A stretch of 64,000 nucleotides of DNA from Isosphaeraceae bacterium (GTDB lineage: Bacteria > Planctomycetota > Planctomycetia > Isosphaerales > Isosphaeraceae), in the NCBI GenBank assembly GCA_025356435.1, contig JANXSY010000078.1, positions 1 to 64,000 on the forward strand. Direction: 5' to 3'. Positions 1-9,556 of this stretch are shown one piece after another. The notes below the pieces were generated by a model. It was not told where the DNA came from. It made no database searches and was given only the letters and a program-made list of their open reading frames with translations. The position numbers and the translations under genes are program-made. Within the stretch, counting starts at the first letter, position 1. Each line of letters opens with the position of its first letter.

Positions 1-74
1 TCAGGAATGGTAGCGTTTGAGGTCAAGACCCCGCGTCACCCGTCCCGGCGTGCCCACCCCGCCAGGCAACAATC

Positions 75-102
75 CGGCCGGTCGGGATTTCCCGACCGGC
101 CG
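75..102 (-). terminator. Hairpin downstream of the 134-2245 gene
   Basis: A perfect 12-bp inverted repeat (75-86 and 91-102) encloses a 4-base ATTT loop. It lies 32 bases beyond the stop codon of the minus-strand gene that ends at 134. No clear U-tract follows on the minus strand, so it may be a Rho-independent-like terminator or only a 3'-end stabilising hairpin. Confidence 0.55.
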
Positions 103-133
103 TCAGATCACAAGTTTATAAGCCGACAACCGC

Positions 134-2245
134 TCATTGGCCGGTCATGGGAAGTGGGCTCTCCCCGGTCGGCGTGAGCACAATCCGCATCCATCCAGAC
201 GGGTCGAGGTCACTGATCGTAGTGATGGTGTAGCCCCGGAGTTTCACATTGTCCAGGGGCACATTCAGCGGTTTGGACCGGATCGCCGTGGCAAATCCCT
301 GGAAGATGAAGACCGACCGGAAGGGGTCGAGCGGCAGGGCTTTGGCCTCGTCGTCGTTGATCGCATAAACCTTCGACCCCGCGCCTGGGGTGAAATTCTT
401 CAGGCTCCCCGTGAGACGGATCGTGCCGTTGGGGTCGGTGACGGGCTTGATGTCGAAGACAAACTCCGCCTTTGAGGCGACGAGGCGATAGACCTTGGCC
501 GTCGCGCCTCCAAACCCCGACTTGGCAACCTGCGCCGGGACGGGGATGTCGAGTTGGAGGTCGTGGGCGATCACAACCAGATGTCCTTCGGCGTCGACCG
601 CGAACTCCGGGGCGTCTTTGGGCCGCTTGATCCGGATCGCCTGGGTCTCGGGCGTGTTGGCGGCATTGGCCGCGTCGACCGCCTTGAGATAGGTGGGGAA
701 GTCGATATTCTTCGTGATCTTCACGGCATCTTTCGGGGACGTGCCGGGCGTGACTTTTTGTGTCACGATCATCAGGTTCTGGACGTCCGCCACCTGGGGA
801 GACGAGAGATAGCCCCCGACGACGTTATTCGCGACCGAGGCCAGATGAATGTCGGCCGAGATCCCGGCGGCGGGCTGGGCAAATTTGGGCGGCTGGGGGA
901 TATCGGCCCCGCCTTGCTCCGTGCCGGAAGTCCATTTAAGTGTCCCGCCGATCGAGGCATTCTCTGTCCGAGAACGCAGCGAGAGGCCGGCGACGGAGAT
1001 GTCCTTGACCGTGAGGGTGCCGTCACCCCGGAGGAACTGGCCGATCTTGGAATTCTGTTCGGACTGAGCGAGGCCCGCCCTCTCGGCAGCCTCCTCGGCG
1101 GCACCCTGGGCGACATTTTGCCTGATTCGTCCGATGGCTGAGTCATAAACCTTGGCGATGATCTTCTGCTGACCGAGCCCAATCGCCGAGGCGATCAGTC
1201 GAGGCAGGCCCTTGCCGGGGGTGGGCGTCGAGCAAACCTGCGCATTGATGTTGTGCGTGGGATTCGGCTGGATCTGCAGGCCGAAGGGGGTGAGGACGGC
1301 TGTGATCGTCATCATGCTGCTATCGGTCGACGTGGCCGAGAATTGGTACAACTTCGCGGCCCGTTGGCCCTTCTGATCGCCGGCGACCTGCGTCTGGAAG
1401 TCGGTAATCGGGGTCACGCTCGTAAGATACTGGCTGTTATTAAACGCGATGCCCTGGTCGGAGGGAACGAGGCTGAATCCGGCATAGGGGCCAGCGGTGA
1501 CCTGCGAAACATATCCTCCACGGGCGATCGGTCCGCTCGTGACGACCTGCTTCGCCAGAACCGGATAGAGCGAGGCGGCGTCGGCTGAGATGTCAAGGTT
1601 GGGGGCGTTGAAGAGGTCGTCGGCCGCAGCCTGAAGTTCGGTCGAGTAAGACCAGGGGTTCGTCTGGCGAAGCGATCCGAGGGCCAGCCGGAGCTTTTTC
1701 AACGACTCTTGCCGCGACTGCACTGACTTGGCGCTTTCATAGTCGCGAAGGGCACCGCCGAGCTTACCGTCGATGAACGTATTCCAGTTCTTCCGGTTTG
1801 CCGCGTCGTCGGCCGTGCCCATATCGCCTACGAGGGCGTCGGAGAGGTGACGCTCGGCCCAGGCGAGCCGCACTCGGGGGCTAAGCCAAGACCTCATCGC
1901 TTCGCGGAGGTCATTCGCGGGGGCCCAAGTCAGTCCTTCAAGGCCAGTCGAGAGCCGCCAGACCCTGTTCAGCGGGCCGAGACGCTCATTTGAAGAATTC
2001 GCTGCGGCGTAGGCGTCGAGTTCGCGACGAACCTCGTCGAGATACGCATTCCAGCCCGCCGCAGCCTCGGGCGCGTTCGTCACCCAGCCCTTGCGAATCG
2101 CGTCAATCGCCCTCGTGATCGAGGAGAAGCTCGGCGCGGCGGGCGCGGAGGCGGTCTGCGCCCGGCTGGTGCCGACGATACCCATACCGATCACGAACGC
2201 GACGAACGTGGTTCGCCACTGATGAGCCATCCCAGCGCGTAGCAT
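134..2245 (-). CDS. Secreted protein of unknown function
   Basis: A protein of about 703 residues with no domain I recognise. The ATG at 2245 is preferred over in-frame upstream positions because a GGGAGAG ribosome site lies just before it. The N terminus is then a short basic stretch followed by a hydrophobic segment (FVAFVIGMGIVG) and a signal-peptidase-like SRA-QT site, so the product is probably exported. The mature part is rich in Ala, Ser and Asp with alternating hydrophobic stretches towards the C terminus, and has no obvious catalytic motif. It is divergent from the FG-GAP lipoprotein gene at 2628 and has a strong hairpin after its stop codon. Confident as a gene; function not assigned. 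Confidence 0.8.
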   Translation of the reverse strand: MLRAGMAHQWRTTFVAFVIGMGIVGTSRAQTASAPAAPSFSSITRAIDAIRKGWVTNAPEAAAGWNAYLDEVRRELDAYAAANSSNERLGPLNRVWRLSTGLEGLTWAPANDLREAMRSWLSPRVRLAWAERHLSDALVGDMGTADDAANRKNWNTFIDGKLGGALRDYESAKSVQSRQESLKKLRLALGSLRQTNPWSYSTELQAAADDLFNAPNLDISADAASLYPVLAKQVVTSGPIARGGYVSQVTAGPYAGFSLVPSDQGIAFNNSQYLTSVTPITDFQTQVAGDQKGQRAAKLYQFSATSTDSSMMTITAVLTPFGLQIQPNPTHNINAQVCSTPTPGKGLPRLIASAIGLGQQKIIAKVYDSAIGRIRQNVAQGAAEEAAERAGLAQSEQNSKIGQFLRGDGTLTVKDISVAGLSLRSRTENASIGGTLKWTSGTEQGGADIPQPPKFAQPAAGISADIHLASVANNVVGGYLSSPQVADVQNLMIVTQKVTPGTSPKDAVKITKNIDFPTYLKAVDAANAANTPETQAIRIKRPKDAPEFAVDAEGHLVVIAHDLQLDIPVPAQVAKSGFGGATAKVYRLVASKAEFVFDIKPVTDPNGTIRLTGSLKNFTPGAGSKVYAINDDEAKALPLDPFRSVFIFQGFATAIRSKPLNVPLDNVKLRGYTITTISDLDPSGWMRIVLTPTGESPLPMTGQ

Positions 2246-2526
2246 CGTTAAACTCTCCCTGATGCGAGACTCGTACCTCTGCCGACGGCATTCGACCCAA
2301 TAAATTTCATCGCACGATGATTCCAGGCCACTTGACCCCAAAACCGGGAGTCTCTCTCCGATGAAACGATTTTACCGGGTCTGAGGAAGGTAAGTTCGTG
2401 GTTCCACGTCAAACGGTCGCAGACGACACTAACCCACGACGAGACGAGACTCCCCAAGCAGCCCGTGTGCCGAAAACGAACAACGTTGAGAGAACGGCAG
2501 GGACTTTCTCAACCACCCGGTTGTCT

Positions 2527-2535
2527 TGTTACAAT
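2527..2535 (+). promoter_or_regulatory. Possible extended -10 promoter for the FG-GAP/TPR pair
   Basis: TG-N-TACAAT sits 93 bases upstream of the ATG at 2628, in an AT-richer part of the otherwise empty 382-base divergent interval 2246-2627. No convincing -35 element is seen at 17 bases, which is compatible with an extended -10 promoter. The call rests on motif similarity only. Confidence 0.3.
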
Positions 2536-2627
2536 AATTTGAGTCCGATCGCCATCAGCATCCCTTCGAATCTTTCCCCTTCATTTTTCTTTCGCGCAAC
2601 CGGTCTCTGATCGGGAAGGCTCCCTCC

Positions 2628-4511
2628 ATGATCCAGGCATGCAAGGCTCCTTTCACTCTCTTTTTCCTCTGCTTGACCCTCACGCTGATAAACGGCGGCT
2701 GCGATTCCGGTAGCGGCGGGCCGCCCAAGGCTCCGAATGTCGGGCTGAACTCGACGGGGCCGAAAGTCGAGACGACGCCATCCACCTCAGCCGCAAAGGG
2801 CGACGAGAAGGCTGCGCCCAGTATTGCCGGAGACAGACTCGCGAACCTCGCGCCGATCGTCGAAAATCGCGTCGCCGCGCAGGATCCCAGTCCCTTCCGC
2901 TTCGCGGAGATCGCCAAAGACTCGGGCATCGATTTCGTTCATGTCTCGGGGATGAATGAAAAGAAGAACTTCCCCACTGCCAACGGGTCGGGCGTGGCGA
3001 TGTTCGACTACGACGGCGACGGCAAGCTCGACCTCTATTTCGCGACCTGTACCTATTTCCCAATTGGCTCGCAGAAGACCGGATCGAACAAGCTCTACAA
3101 GGGTCTTGGCGACGGCAAATTTAAGGACATGACCAAGGAGAGCGGCCTGGGATTTGAGGGATTCTGCCACGGGATCATCGCCGGTGACATCGACAACGAC
3201 GGCGACGCCGACGTCTTCCTCTGCAATTACGGCCAGAACGTCCTCTACCTGAACAACGGTAACGGCACATTCACCGACATCAGCAAGAAGGCCGGTATCG
3301 ACAAACAGGGCTGGTCGTCGAGCGGGGCGATGCTCGACTACGACAATGACGGTGACCTGGACATCTACGTCTCGAATTACGGCGACTGGAAGCTGCCCGA
3401 GGACGACGTCTTTTGCGGAGACGTTGCCAAGGGGGTACGGCTCTATTGCTCGCCAAGGTCGATCCGCACCACAAAACACTACTTCTATCGCAACAATGGC
3501 AATGGCACGTTCACCGACGTCTATTCGACGATCATCTTCGACCCCTTCACCAACCAGTTCCGGGGCCGTGACGACGGGCACGGCTTCGGCGTCGTCACCG
3601 CTGACTTTGACGGCGACGGCAAGATTGACATCTATGTCGCCAACGACATGAATCCGAATTTCCTCTTCCGAAACCGGGGCGACGGCACGTTCGAGGATAT
3701 CACCGAGGCTTCGGGAGCAGCGTTCGACGAGAAGGGACAGGCTCAGTCAGGAATGGGCGTCGACTGCGAGGACGTCAACGGCGACGGCTTGCCCGAGCTA
3801 TTTGTCTCAAACTTCGCCAATGAATACAACACCTTGTATCAGAACCTCGGCAAGTCGTCGTTCTTGGACTCGACCCCGTTCTTCGGCCTCGCCGCCGACA
3901 CGATGCCCTACGTGAAATGGGGCACCGCGCTGGTGGATCTTGACTCCGACGGATGGCCCGACATCTTCGTGACGAATGGCCACGTCGACAACAATCGTAA
4001 GCTCATTGGCCAGCCGGTCGAGTACGAGGAGCCGCCGCTGCTCCACCGGAACATCGACGGCAAACGATTCAAGCTCGCCATGCGCGATGTCGGCCCTTAT
4101 TTCAGCAGTCGCCATGTCGGCCGCGGTGCTGCATTTGGAGACCTCGATAACGATGGAGACATCGACATCGTCGTCAATCACAAAGACGGCGCACCTGCGG
4201 TCTTACGCAACGATACGCCCCTCAATGGGAATTCGTGGATTCGGTTTCAACTGACCGGGACGAAGAGTAATCGTGACGCAATCGGCACACTCATCAAAGT
4301 GCAGGTCGGGCCTCGCACCATCTTTCGTCAGCGGAAGGGCGGATACAGCATGTTGGCCACAAACGACGGCCGGGTCCTGGTCGGTCTCGGCAAAGCCGAA
4401 ATCATCGACAAAGTGACGATCCTCTGGCCATCAGGCACGAAGCAGATCCTCGAAAACATCAAGCCCGGCCAGACCTTGAAAATCACGGAACCGGCCGCCG
4501 GTGGGAAATAA
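2628..4511 (+). CDS. CRTAC1-like lipoprotein with FG-GAP/VCBS repeats and C-terminal ASPIC/UnbV domain
   Basis: A 627-residue exported protein. It begins with a hydrophobic signal ending at a Cys (LINGGC, an imperfect lipobox), so it is probably a lipoprotein. Seven Ca-binding-type DxDxDG motifs recur from about residue 127 to 510 (DYDGDGKLD, DIDNDGDAD, DYDNDGDLD, DFDGDGKID, DVNGDGLPE, DLDSDGWPD, DLDNDGDID), the signature of an FG-GAP/VCBS beta-propeller. The last 100 residues, starting near NSWIRFQLTG, match the ASPIC/UnbV type and include GRVLVGLG and ILWPSG. Members are usually extracellular; the ligand is unknown. The gene precedes a TPR lipoprotein by 7 bases, and this pairing is common in planctomycetes. 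A GGGAAGG ribosome site supports the start. Confidence 0.88.
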   Translation: MIQACKAPFTLFFLCLTLTLINGGCDSGSGGPPKAPNVGLNSTGPKVETTPSTSAAKGDEKAAPSIAGDRLANLAPIVENRVAAQDPSPFRFAEIAKDSGIDFVHVSGMNEKKNFPTANGSGVAMFDYDGDGKLDLYFATCTYFPIGSQKTGSNKLYKGLGDGKFKDMTKESGLGFEGFCHGIIAGDIDNDGDADVFLCNYGQNVLYLNNGNGTFTDISKKAGIDKQGWSSSGAMLDYDNDGDLDIYVSNYGDWKLPEDDVFCGDVAKGVRLYCSPRSIRTTKHYFYRNNGNGTFTDVYSTIIFDPFTNQFRGRDDGHGFGVVTADFDGDGKIDIYVANDMNPNFLFRNRGDGTFEDITEASGAAFDEKGQAQSGMGVDCEDVNGDGLPELFVSNFANEYNTLYQNLGKSSFLDSTPFFGLAADTMPYVKWGTALVDLDSDGWPDIFVTNGHVDNNRKLIGQPVEYEEPPLLHRNIDGKRFKLAMRDVGPYFSSRHVGRGAAFGDLDNDGDIDIVVNHKDGAPAVLRNDTPLNGNSWIRFQLTGTKSNRDAIGTLIKVQVGPRTIFRQRKGGYSMLATNDGRVLVGLGKAEIIDKVTILWPSGTKQILENIKPGQTLKITEPAAGGK

Positions 4512-4518
4512 ACAACCC

Positions 4519-5703
4519 ATGATCGGTCCCAACATCGCTCAGTTTCATCGCGTAATCTCCGTGCTGGCGTCGACGCTCCTGCTAGGCGTAATAGGTTGCT
4601 CGTCGCCCGACGCCCTCTGGCGAGAGGCCGTCGACGCCTTCGCGGCACGAGACTTCTCGACCGCCGATTCGGCGATGACCCAGCTCGCCAAGCTCCGCGT
4701 CCCGACGGCCGAGGATTCGATGATGCGAGCACAGCTCGCGATCGCCCGCAATCAGGCCGATGAGGCGTTGGGATACCTGACGCTCGTGCCTGACACGCAC
4801 CCGATGGCCGCGCAGGCGAGGCTCGAACAGGGCCAGCTCGAACTGCGTCGCAAACGCGCCCGTTTCGCGGAAACGCACTTGCACGAGGCGATCCGGCTCG
4901 ACCCGAAGCTGGTCCAGGCCCACAGCGAGCTGATCTACATCTACGGAATGCAGCTCAGACGGCGTGCCCTGGCCGATGAGTTCCGCAAGCTGTCCGAACT
5001 TGTGCCGCTCACCTATGACCAGGCCTTGCTATGGTGCTTGACACGAGGGTCGGTCTGGGAGCCAATCGAGATCACGATCGAGATGGGCAAGTATCTCGCG
5101 GCCGACCCAGACGACCACGAATCTCGGCTGGCGCTGATCGAGAGCCTGAGGAAGCTCAACCGTTATGACGAGGCCGAGCGTGCCCTCGCCCTCCTGCCGG
5201 CCGACAACCCCGAAGCCCGCACGGCGAGGGCGAATCTGGCCCTCGATCGGGGCAACGAGGCGGAAGCCGAGACGCTCCTCGCGGGCGGCCCGAAGGTGCA
5301 TCTTGGGCTCGCGTTGTTGCGAGGTAAGCTGGCGATGGCCCGGGGCAACACATCGGCCGGGGTCGCCGCGTTTCGAGACGCCGTCGCGGCCGAGCCGAAC
5401 AACCGCAACGCCGTGTTTGGGCTCGCACACGCCCTTCAGAAAGCAGACGACCCCGAGGCCAAGCGTTGCCTCGACGAGTCGGTGCGGCTGGAACGGCTCG
5501 GGACGTTGGTGCAGCGAGCCGCGATGCCCGCTTCGAAGAACGACCCCAAAGTCGTTCGGGCCCTTGGTGCGGCCTGCGCTGAGGCCAGCCGATTGCCCGA
5601 GGCGCGAGCCTGGTATCGCCTCGCAATCCAGATCGATCCGCTCGATACCGAGGCCCAGCAAGCCCTCTTCAAACTCAACGACGCGAAGCCGCCCTCTCCG
5701 TGA
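4519..5703 (+). CDS. TPR-repeat lipoprotein
   Basis: About 394 residues. The ATG at 4519 is chosen over an in-frame GTG at 4501, which would overlap the previous gene, because it gives a compact lipoprotein signal ending in LLLGVIGC. The mature part is almost wholly helical TPR-like pairs, with Ala/Leu/Glu-rich 34-residue spacing (for example EARLEQGQLELRRKRARFAE and the last repeat ARAWYRLAIQIDPLDTEAQQ). TPR proteins act as protein-binding scaffolds and no enzymatic motif is present. It follows the FG-GAP/UnbV gene directly and is probably cotranscribed with it, which suggests a surface complex. The partner is unknown. Confidence 0.8.
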   Translation: MIGPNIAQFHRVISVLASTLLLGVIGCSSPDALWREAVDAFAARDFSTADSAMTQLAKLRVPTAEDSMMRAQLAIARNQADEALGYLTLVPDTHPMAAQARLEQGQLELRRKRARFAETHLHEAIRLDPKLVQAHSELIYIYGMQLRRRALADEFRKLSELVPLTYDQALLWCLTRGSVWEPIEITIEMGKYLAADPDDHESRLALIESLRKLNRYDEAERALALLPADNPEARTARANLALDRGNEAEAETLLAGGPKVHLGLALLRGKLAMARGNTSAGVAAFRDAVAAEPNNRNAVFGLAHALQKADDPEAKRCLDESVRLERLGTLVQRAAMPASKNDPKVVRALGAACAEASRLPEARAWYRLAIQIDPLDTEAQQALFKLNDAKPPSP

Positions 5704-5742
5704 TCGCGTGTTGTCGCAAAGACGGTTCGAGGATCGAACGGG

Positions 5743-6150
5743 TCACGGATCAACGGGTTCCTGGAACGCCTTCGTATCAATGACCACGAGTCGTTCGACG
5801 ACGGGCGACGACCAATACTGCGTGTCGACAATCCAGTTAAAGACATCAAACGCTTCGAGCAACTTGTCGATCAACGGGATCCTTGTCTTCCTCGGTACCG
5901 ACAGCAATATCGTTTGATGGTGTTGGTCATGAGAGCGTCGGTCCTTTCCAAAGTCTTCACCCTGGGAGCCTGGACTACGTCCTTCAGTTGCCTGTAAAGG
6001 TCGACCAGGTTCGCCCCTCCGTCCATCCACGGGAGTTTCCGATCGTTCCGACTCTGTGTCGAAACCATCCTTCCGACTCGCGACACCCTTGCAAACGAAT
6101 CCGCAGTCCGTAAGACTGAGTTCAGACGTTTGTCAGGGTCAGTCGCGAGG
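5743..6150 (-). pseudogene. Possible decayed gene fragment, two frames
   Basis: The 453-base interval between the TPR gene and the permease holds no intact gene. On the minus strand two overlapping open frames read protein-like text that would join through one frameshift near 5890-5910. The upstream part contains WMDGGANLVDLYRQLKDV and the downstream part IPLIDKLLEAFDVFNWIVDT. Base composition is lower in GC than the flanks. It could be a broken transposase or another foreign gene, but I do not recognise the family and it may equally be chance. Confidence 0.2.
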
Positions 6151-6156
6151 ATGTCG

Positions 6157-7965
6157 ATGATCTTCGGACCGGTCTTTAACGCCGAACTGGTCACGACCTC
6201 TCGACGGCGGCGCTATTACCTCACGCGGCTGGTCTATGGCCTGATCCTGCTCGCACTCGTGGGCTCGACTTATGAGCAGATGCGAGACATCTCGCGTTCG
6301 GGATCGCCCTCCAACGCCTCGTACCTGGCCGACACGGCATCGGCGATCTTCACGACCTTCATCACCACGCAGATTGTCGCCGTCCTCTGCCTCACGCCCG
6401 CGATGGTGGCCGGCACGATCGCCGAAGAGACGCAGAGGAAGACGCTTCACTATCTACTTGCGAGTGAGCTGACGAGCCTTGAAATCGTGGGTGGCAAGCT
6501 CGCGGCGCGGATGCTTCATGTCGTGGTGTTGGTGGCCGTCGGCCTGCCGATCATCAGCATCCTCAGCCTCTTCGGCGGCCTTGACCCGCAGTTGATCGTC
6601 GTCGCCTTCGTGGGCACCTTGACCACGGCGTTCTGCCTCGCCTGCCTATCGATCTTTGTCTCGGCCGTCTCTCGGCGGTCCCGTGACGCGATCGTCGGGG
6701 TTTATCTCCTCGAAGCGCTCCTCCTGGTCGGGCCTTCGATCGCGGTCGCGGCGGCAGGCGCTGTGTCTTATCGGCTCCGAGAATGGGTGCAGTGGGCAAC
6801 GTCTTCGATCGTCCGGATCGACCCGTTCCAACTCATTGATCTGACGAATCCCAAGCCCGGATTGCCGAGCGATTTGGCGTGGATGGCGGGGTTTCAGGTC
6901 GTGTTAGGTCTCTGCTTTCTCGGCTTGGCGGTCTGGCGGCTCCGCCCTTCCTCCGCCGGGGCCGAACGTGGTTCCTCACCACGAAGCCGGTATGCACTTC
7001 CCAGACTCTTCCGTCGTCCCGAGATCGGCGGCGATCCGATGCTCTGGAAAGAGATGCACGTCACGAGGTTGGGCCTGGTCTTGCGCCTGTTCGGCCTGTT
7101 GGCCGCAGTGTTTACCGTTGTCTTTCTCGGTGACGCCCTGATCGACCACGCGCGGGCGGCGTTCGCTGAGCTAGCGAAATACGGCTATGGAGACGGGGTC
7201 AATCAGGTCCATCGTGCCCGTGACCAGTTGCAGGAATTCATCGCCCTGACTGCAACGGCGGCTTATGTGATCTGGACGATCGGGATCAGTACCTCGGTCG
7301 CCGCGGGCCTGAGTTCTGAGCGCGAGGACGACACCTGGATCAGCCTGCTGGGCACCACGCTTTCGGGGGATGAGATCGTGCGGGCGAAGGCCCTGGGTGC
7401 CCTCTGGCGGTGGAAGGCGGTGGGGTCGCTCGTGGTGATTCTCTGGACGTTTGGACTGGTCGCCGGGGCCATCCATCCCCTCGCCTACGTTGTGGCATTG
7501 GCCAACTTCCTCGCGTTCACAGCCTTCGCGCTGGCACTCGGCTCGTTCTTCTCGCTAGGGGCCAAGAGCACGACGCGGGCGATGGTCGTCACCCTCACCC
7601 TCCTCTTCGTCCTCAACGGAGGCATCTTGCTCTGCCTCTTCCCCGTGGCGCAGGCGGCCAACCCGTTCTGGATTGCCCCGTGCACGCCGCTCGTCATCGG
7701 CATAGCCCCGGCTCGCTACAAGTGGGTCCAGCAACTCTTCGGGACGTATCCGACGACTCCTCACATGAAGCTTGATCGAGTCCGCGAACTGACGCTGACT
7801 TGCCTCGTCAGTTTCGTCGGATATAGCGTTGCGGCGGTCATTCTTGCCACGCTGACGCAGAGCCGCTTCGACGTGGTCGCCGGCCGACCGAAGCGGCCTC
7901 CGGGATTCTCGCCCGCGCTGGCCGAGTCGATCGCATCAGATGGTGTCACGCCTAACGATTCCTGA
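6157..7965 (+). CDS. ABC-2 type transporter permease
   Basis: About 602 residues with roughly a dozen hydrophobic segments in two blocks, residues about 20-250 and 320-590, separated by a hydrophilic Arg/Ser-rich linker. The first block contains the TIAEETQRKTLHYLLASELT stretch typical of ABC-2 permeases, and a related SSEREDDTWISLLGTTLSGDEIVRAK stretch appears in the second. So the protein looks like two fused ABC-2 halves. Start codons are possible at 6130 (TTG), 6151 and 6157; 6157 has GCGAGG six bases upstream. No ATPase gene is adjacent, so the nucleotide-binding partner must be encoded elsewhere. The substrate is unknown. A truncated relative follows directly. Confidence 0.8.
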   Translation: MIFGPVFNAELVTTSRRRRYYLTRLVYGLILLALVGSTYEQMRDISRSGSPSNASYLADTASAIFTTFITTQIVAVLCLTPAMVAGTIAEETQRKTLHYLLASELTSLEIVGGKLAARMLHVVVLVAVGLPIISILSLFGGLDPQLIVVAFVGTLTTAFCLACLSIFVSAVSRRSRDAIVGVYLLEALLLVGPSIAVAAAGAVSYRLREWVQWATSSIVRIDPFQLIDLTNPKPGLPSDLAWMAGFQVVLGLCFLGLAVWRLRPSSAGAERGSSPRSRYALPRLFRRPEIGGDPMLWKEMHVTRLGLVLRLFGLLAAVFTVVFLGDALIDHARAAFAELAKYGYGDGVNQVHRARDQLQEFIALTATAAYVIWTIGISTSVAAGLSSEREDDTWISLLGTTLSGDEIVRAKALGALWRWKAVGSLVVILWTFGLVAGAIHPLAYVVALANFLAFTAFALALGSFFSLGAKSTTRAMVVTLTLLFVLNGGILLCLFPVAQAANPFWIAPCTPLVIGIAPARYKWVQQLFGTYPTTPHMKLDRVRELTLTCLVSFVGYSVAAVILATLTQSRFDVVAGRPKRPPGFSPALAESIASDGVTPNDS

Positions 7966-7993
7966 CATCGTCTCCATCAAAGCCCCTCGCAAG

Positions 7994-8090
7994 CTCTTCG
8001 GCCCGAACATCCATGCCGAGCTGATCCGGATCGCCCGCCAGCGGCGGTCTCGCCCTCCTACTCCTCATCGATCAAGCCCAAAGGATGTGA
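7994..8090 (+). pseudogene. Remnant of a second ABC-2 permease paralogue
   Basis: Just after the permease stop codon, one frame reads LFGPNIHAELIRIARQRRS. This closely parallels the upstream permease N terminus, IFGPVFNAELVTTSRRRRYY. In the next frame, from 8049, the sequence continues LALLLLIDQAQRM and stops at 8088. That is what would be expected of the first membrane helix after a small deletion with frameshift. Nothing else of the gene remains before hpnE. Both frames were read directly; descent from a tandem paralogue is inference. Confidence 0.5.
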
Positions 8091-8110
8091 TCCGTCGTGA
8101 GGTCCGCCCA

Positions 8111-9556
8111 TCAGCCACTACCCCCCGAAGACGGACGGCCGAGGAGCAGGCGAGCCAGCCTCGACTCCGGCAATTCGGGCTGGATGAGCGGCTCCGGCCG
8201 GTCGAGGTCGGCAAGCACGCCTTCGGCCGCTTTGTAGCCGCTGCGGACGGCCCCCTCCATCGTGGCGGGCCAGCCGGTGTCGGTCCAATCTCCGGCCAGA
8301 AATAAGCCTTCGATAGCCGTGCGCTGGCGGGGACGGATCTCCTCGATTCCGGGCCTCACGGCGAAGGTTGCCCCGTGCTCGGTCACGACTCGCCAGCGCT
8401 CGAGCACGGCGTCCTTCGACTTCGGCCAGATCGCGGCGAGGTCGGCGAGAACCGCCTCTTTGATCGCGGCATTGTCGAGCGGCAGGAGATCATAAGAGGC
8501 ACTGATCACAATCTGTAGATATTGTCCCGAGTCGCCATTTCCGCGACGACCTTGCAGCGCCGTGTGGTTGAAGACCCACTGCACGAGTCGTCCCACAGTG
8601 ACGACGTGATCGACGGGGCAGACCTCACGATCAAACCACAAATGAACACCTGTAATAGGCGAAGACTCGAACTCGCCTAGGCGTGAAAGCGAGATGATTC
8701 GACTTCGGACCGCCTCGGGCAAGAGGCTGGCGACCCGGTCGAATGGGACGGCCAATACGACGAATTCAGCCCCGATAACCTCGCCCGACCGGAGCGTCAC
8801 GCCGCCGATGGTTCCCTCGGAATTGAGGTTGACCGAGCGGACGCCCGTCGTCAGCCTGACATCGACGTCTCGGCTAGCGAGCCAGGTTTCGAGACGCGAC
8901 CCGTAGAGTTCCCCCAGCGGCACGAGCGGCAGTTCCATCTTGTAGCCGTCACGGTTGCGGAGGAATCCGTCGACGAAGACCTTGCGCGCGTGACCGATGT
9001 CCATTCGTTCAAGCCGCTCATTGAGCGCCGAGATCAGGACGGTGGCCCAGTATCGCTCGATCGTGCGAGGCGTCTGACCGTGGCGACTGAGCCACTGGGC
9101 GAAAGGTTCGTCCGAAGGCTTCGCGGCGAACCGAAGACAGGCCAAGCCATACGCGACCCGCAACCGTTCGAAGACCGTCAGATAATTCGCGGAGAGAAAG
9201 CTCTGCGCCAGATGAAAAGGAGCGGGCAGGGGGCCGGCTTCAAGGGTTGAGTAGCGGCCCTCGGGCGAGAGGAACAAGACAGCCTGCTCACGACGAAAGA
9301 GGTTGTCCGTGCCGACCCGGCGGCAGAAGTCGGCCAGATTGGTACAGCAAACCATGCTCACGTGCTGACAGTTGTCGACCAGTTCTCCCGTCGCGGGATC
9401 AGGGAACGAGCTGGCCCGTCCGCCGAGTCGGGGACGGCTTTCAAGGAGCGTGATATTCAGGTCATGCCCCGCAAGGCCGACGGCCGCCGCCAGACCGGCG
9501 AGTCCGCCGCCGATGATCACGACGCGAGGAGGGGCGGGCGGAGTATGCTGACTCAC
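8111..9556 (-). CDS. hpnE: Hydroxysqualene dehydroxylase HpnE (FAD-dependent amine oxidase family)
   Basis: About 481 residues. HpnE reduces hydroxysqualene to squalene in the HpnCDE route to hopanoids. The N terminus holds the dinucleotide-binding motif IIGGGLAGLAAAVGL followed by LLESRPRLGGRASSF, as in phytoene-desaturase-like amine oxidases. The C terminus has the second FAD motif region LFLAGDWTDTGWPATMEGAVRSG (key residues GDWT and MEGA). The GTG at 9556 is chosen because it overlaps the hpnD stop as GTGA and has CGGAG upstream; longer in-frame extensions would run into hpnD. It is the third gene of hpnC-hpnD-hpnE and convergent with the permease region. Confidence 0.93.
   Translation of the reverse strand: MSQHTPPAPPRVVIIGGGLAGLAAAVGLAGHDLNITLLESRPRLGGRASSFPDPATGELVDNCQHVSMVCCTNLADFCRRVGTDNLFRREQAVLFLSPEGRYSTLEAGPLPAPFHLAQSFLSANYLTVFERLRVAYGLACLRFAAKPSDEPFAQWLSRHGQTPRTIERYWATVLISALNERLERMDIGHARKVFVDGFLRNRDGYKMELPLVPLGELYGSRLETWLASRDVDVRLTTGVRSVNLNSEGTIGGVTLRSGEVIGAEFVVLAVPFDRVASLLPEAVRSRIISLSRLGEFESSPITGVHLWFDREVCPVDHVVTVGRLVQWVFNHTALQGRRGNGDSGQYLQIVISASYDLLPLDNAAIKEAVLADLAAIWPKSKDAVLERWRVVTEHGATFAVRPGIEEIRPRQRTAIEGLFLAGDWTDTGWPATMEGAVRSGYKAAEGVLADLDRPEPLIQPELPESRLARLLLGRPSSGGSG

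Noticed and set aside
2787-3581. 264-residue minus-strand frame rich in Val, Asp and Glu
   Set aside because: It is the antisense shadow of the Asp/Gly-rich FG-GAP gene; repetitive GAC/GGC codons create long open antisense frames.
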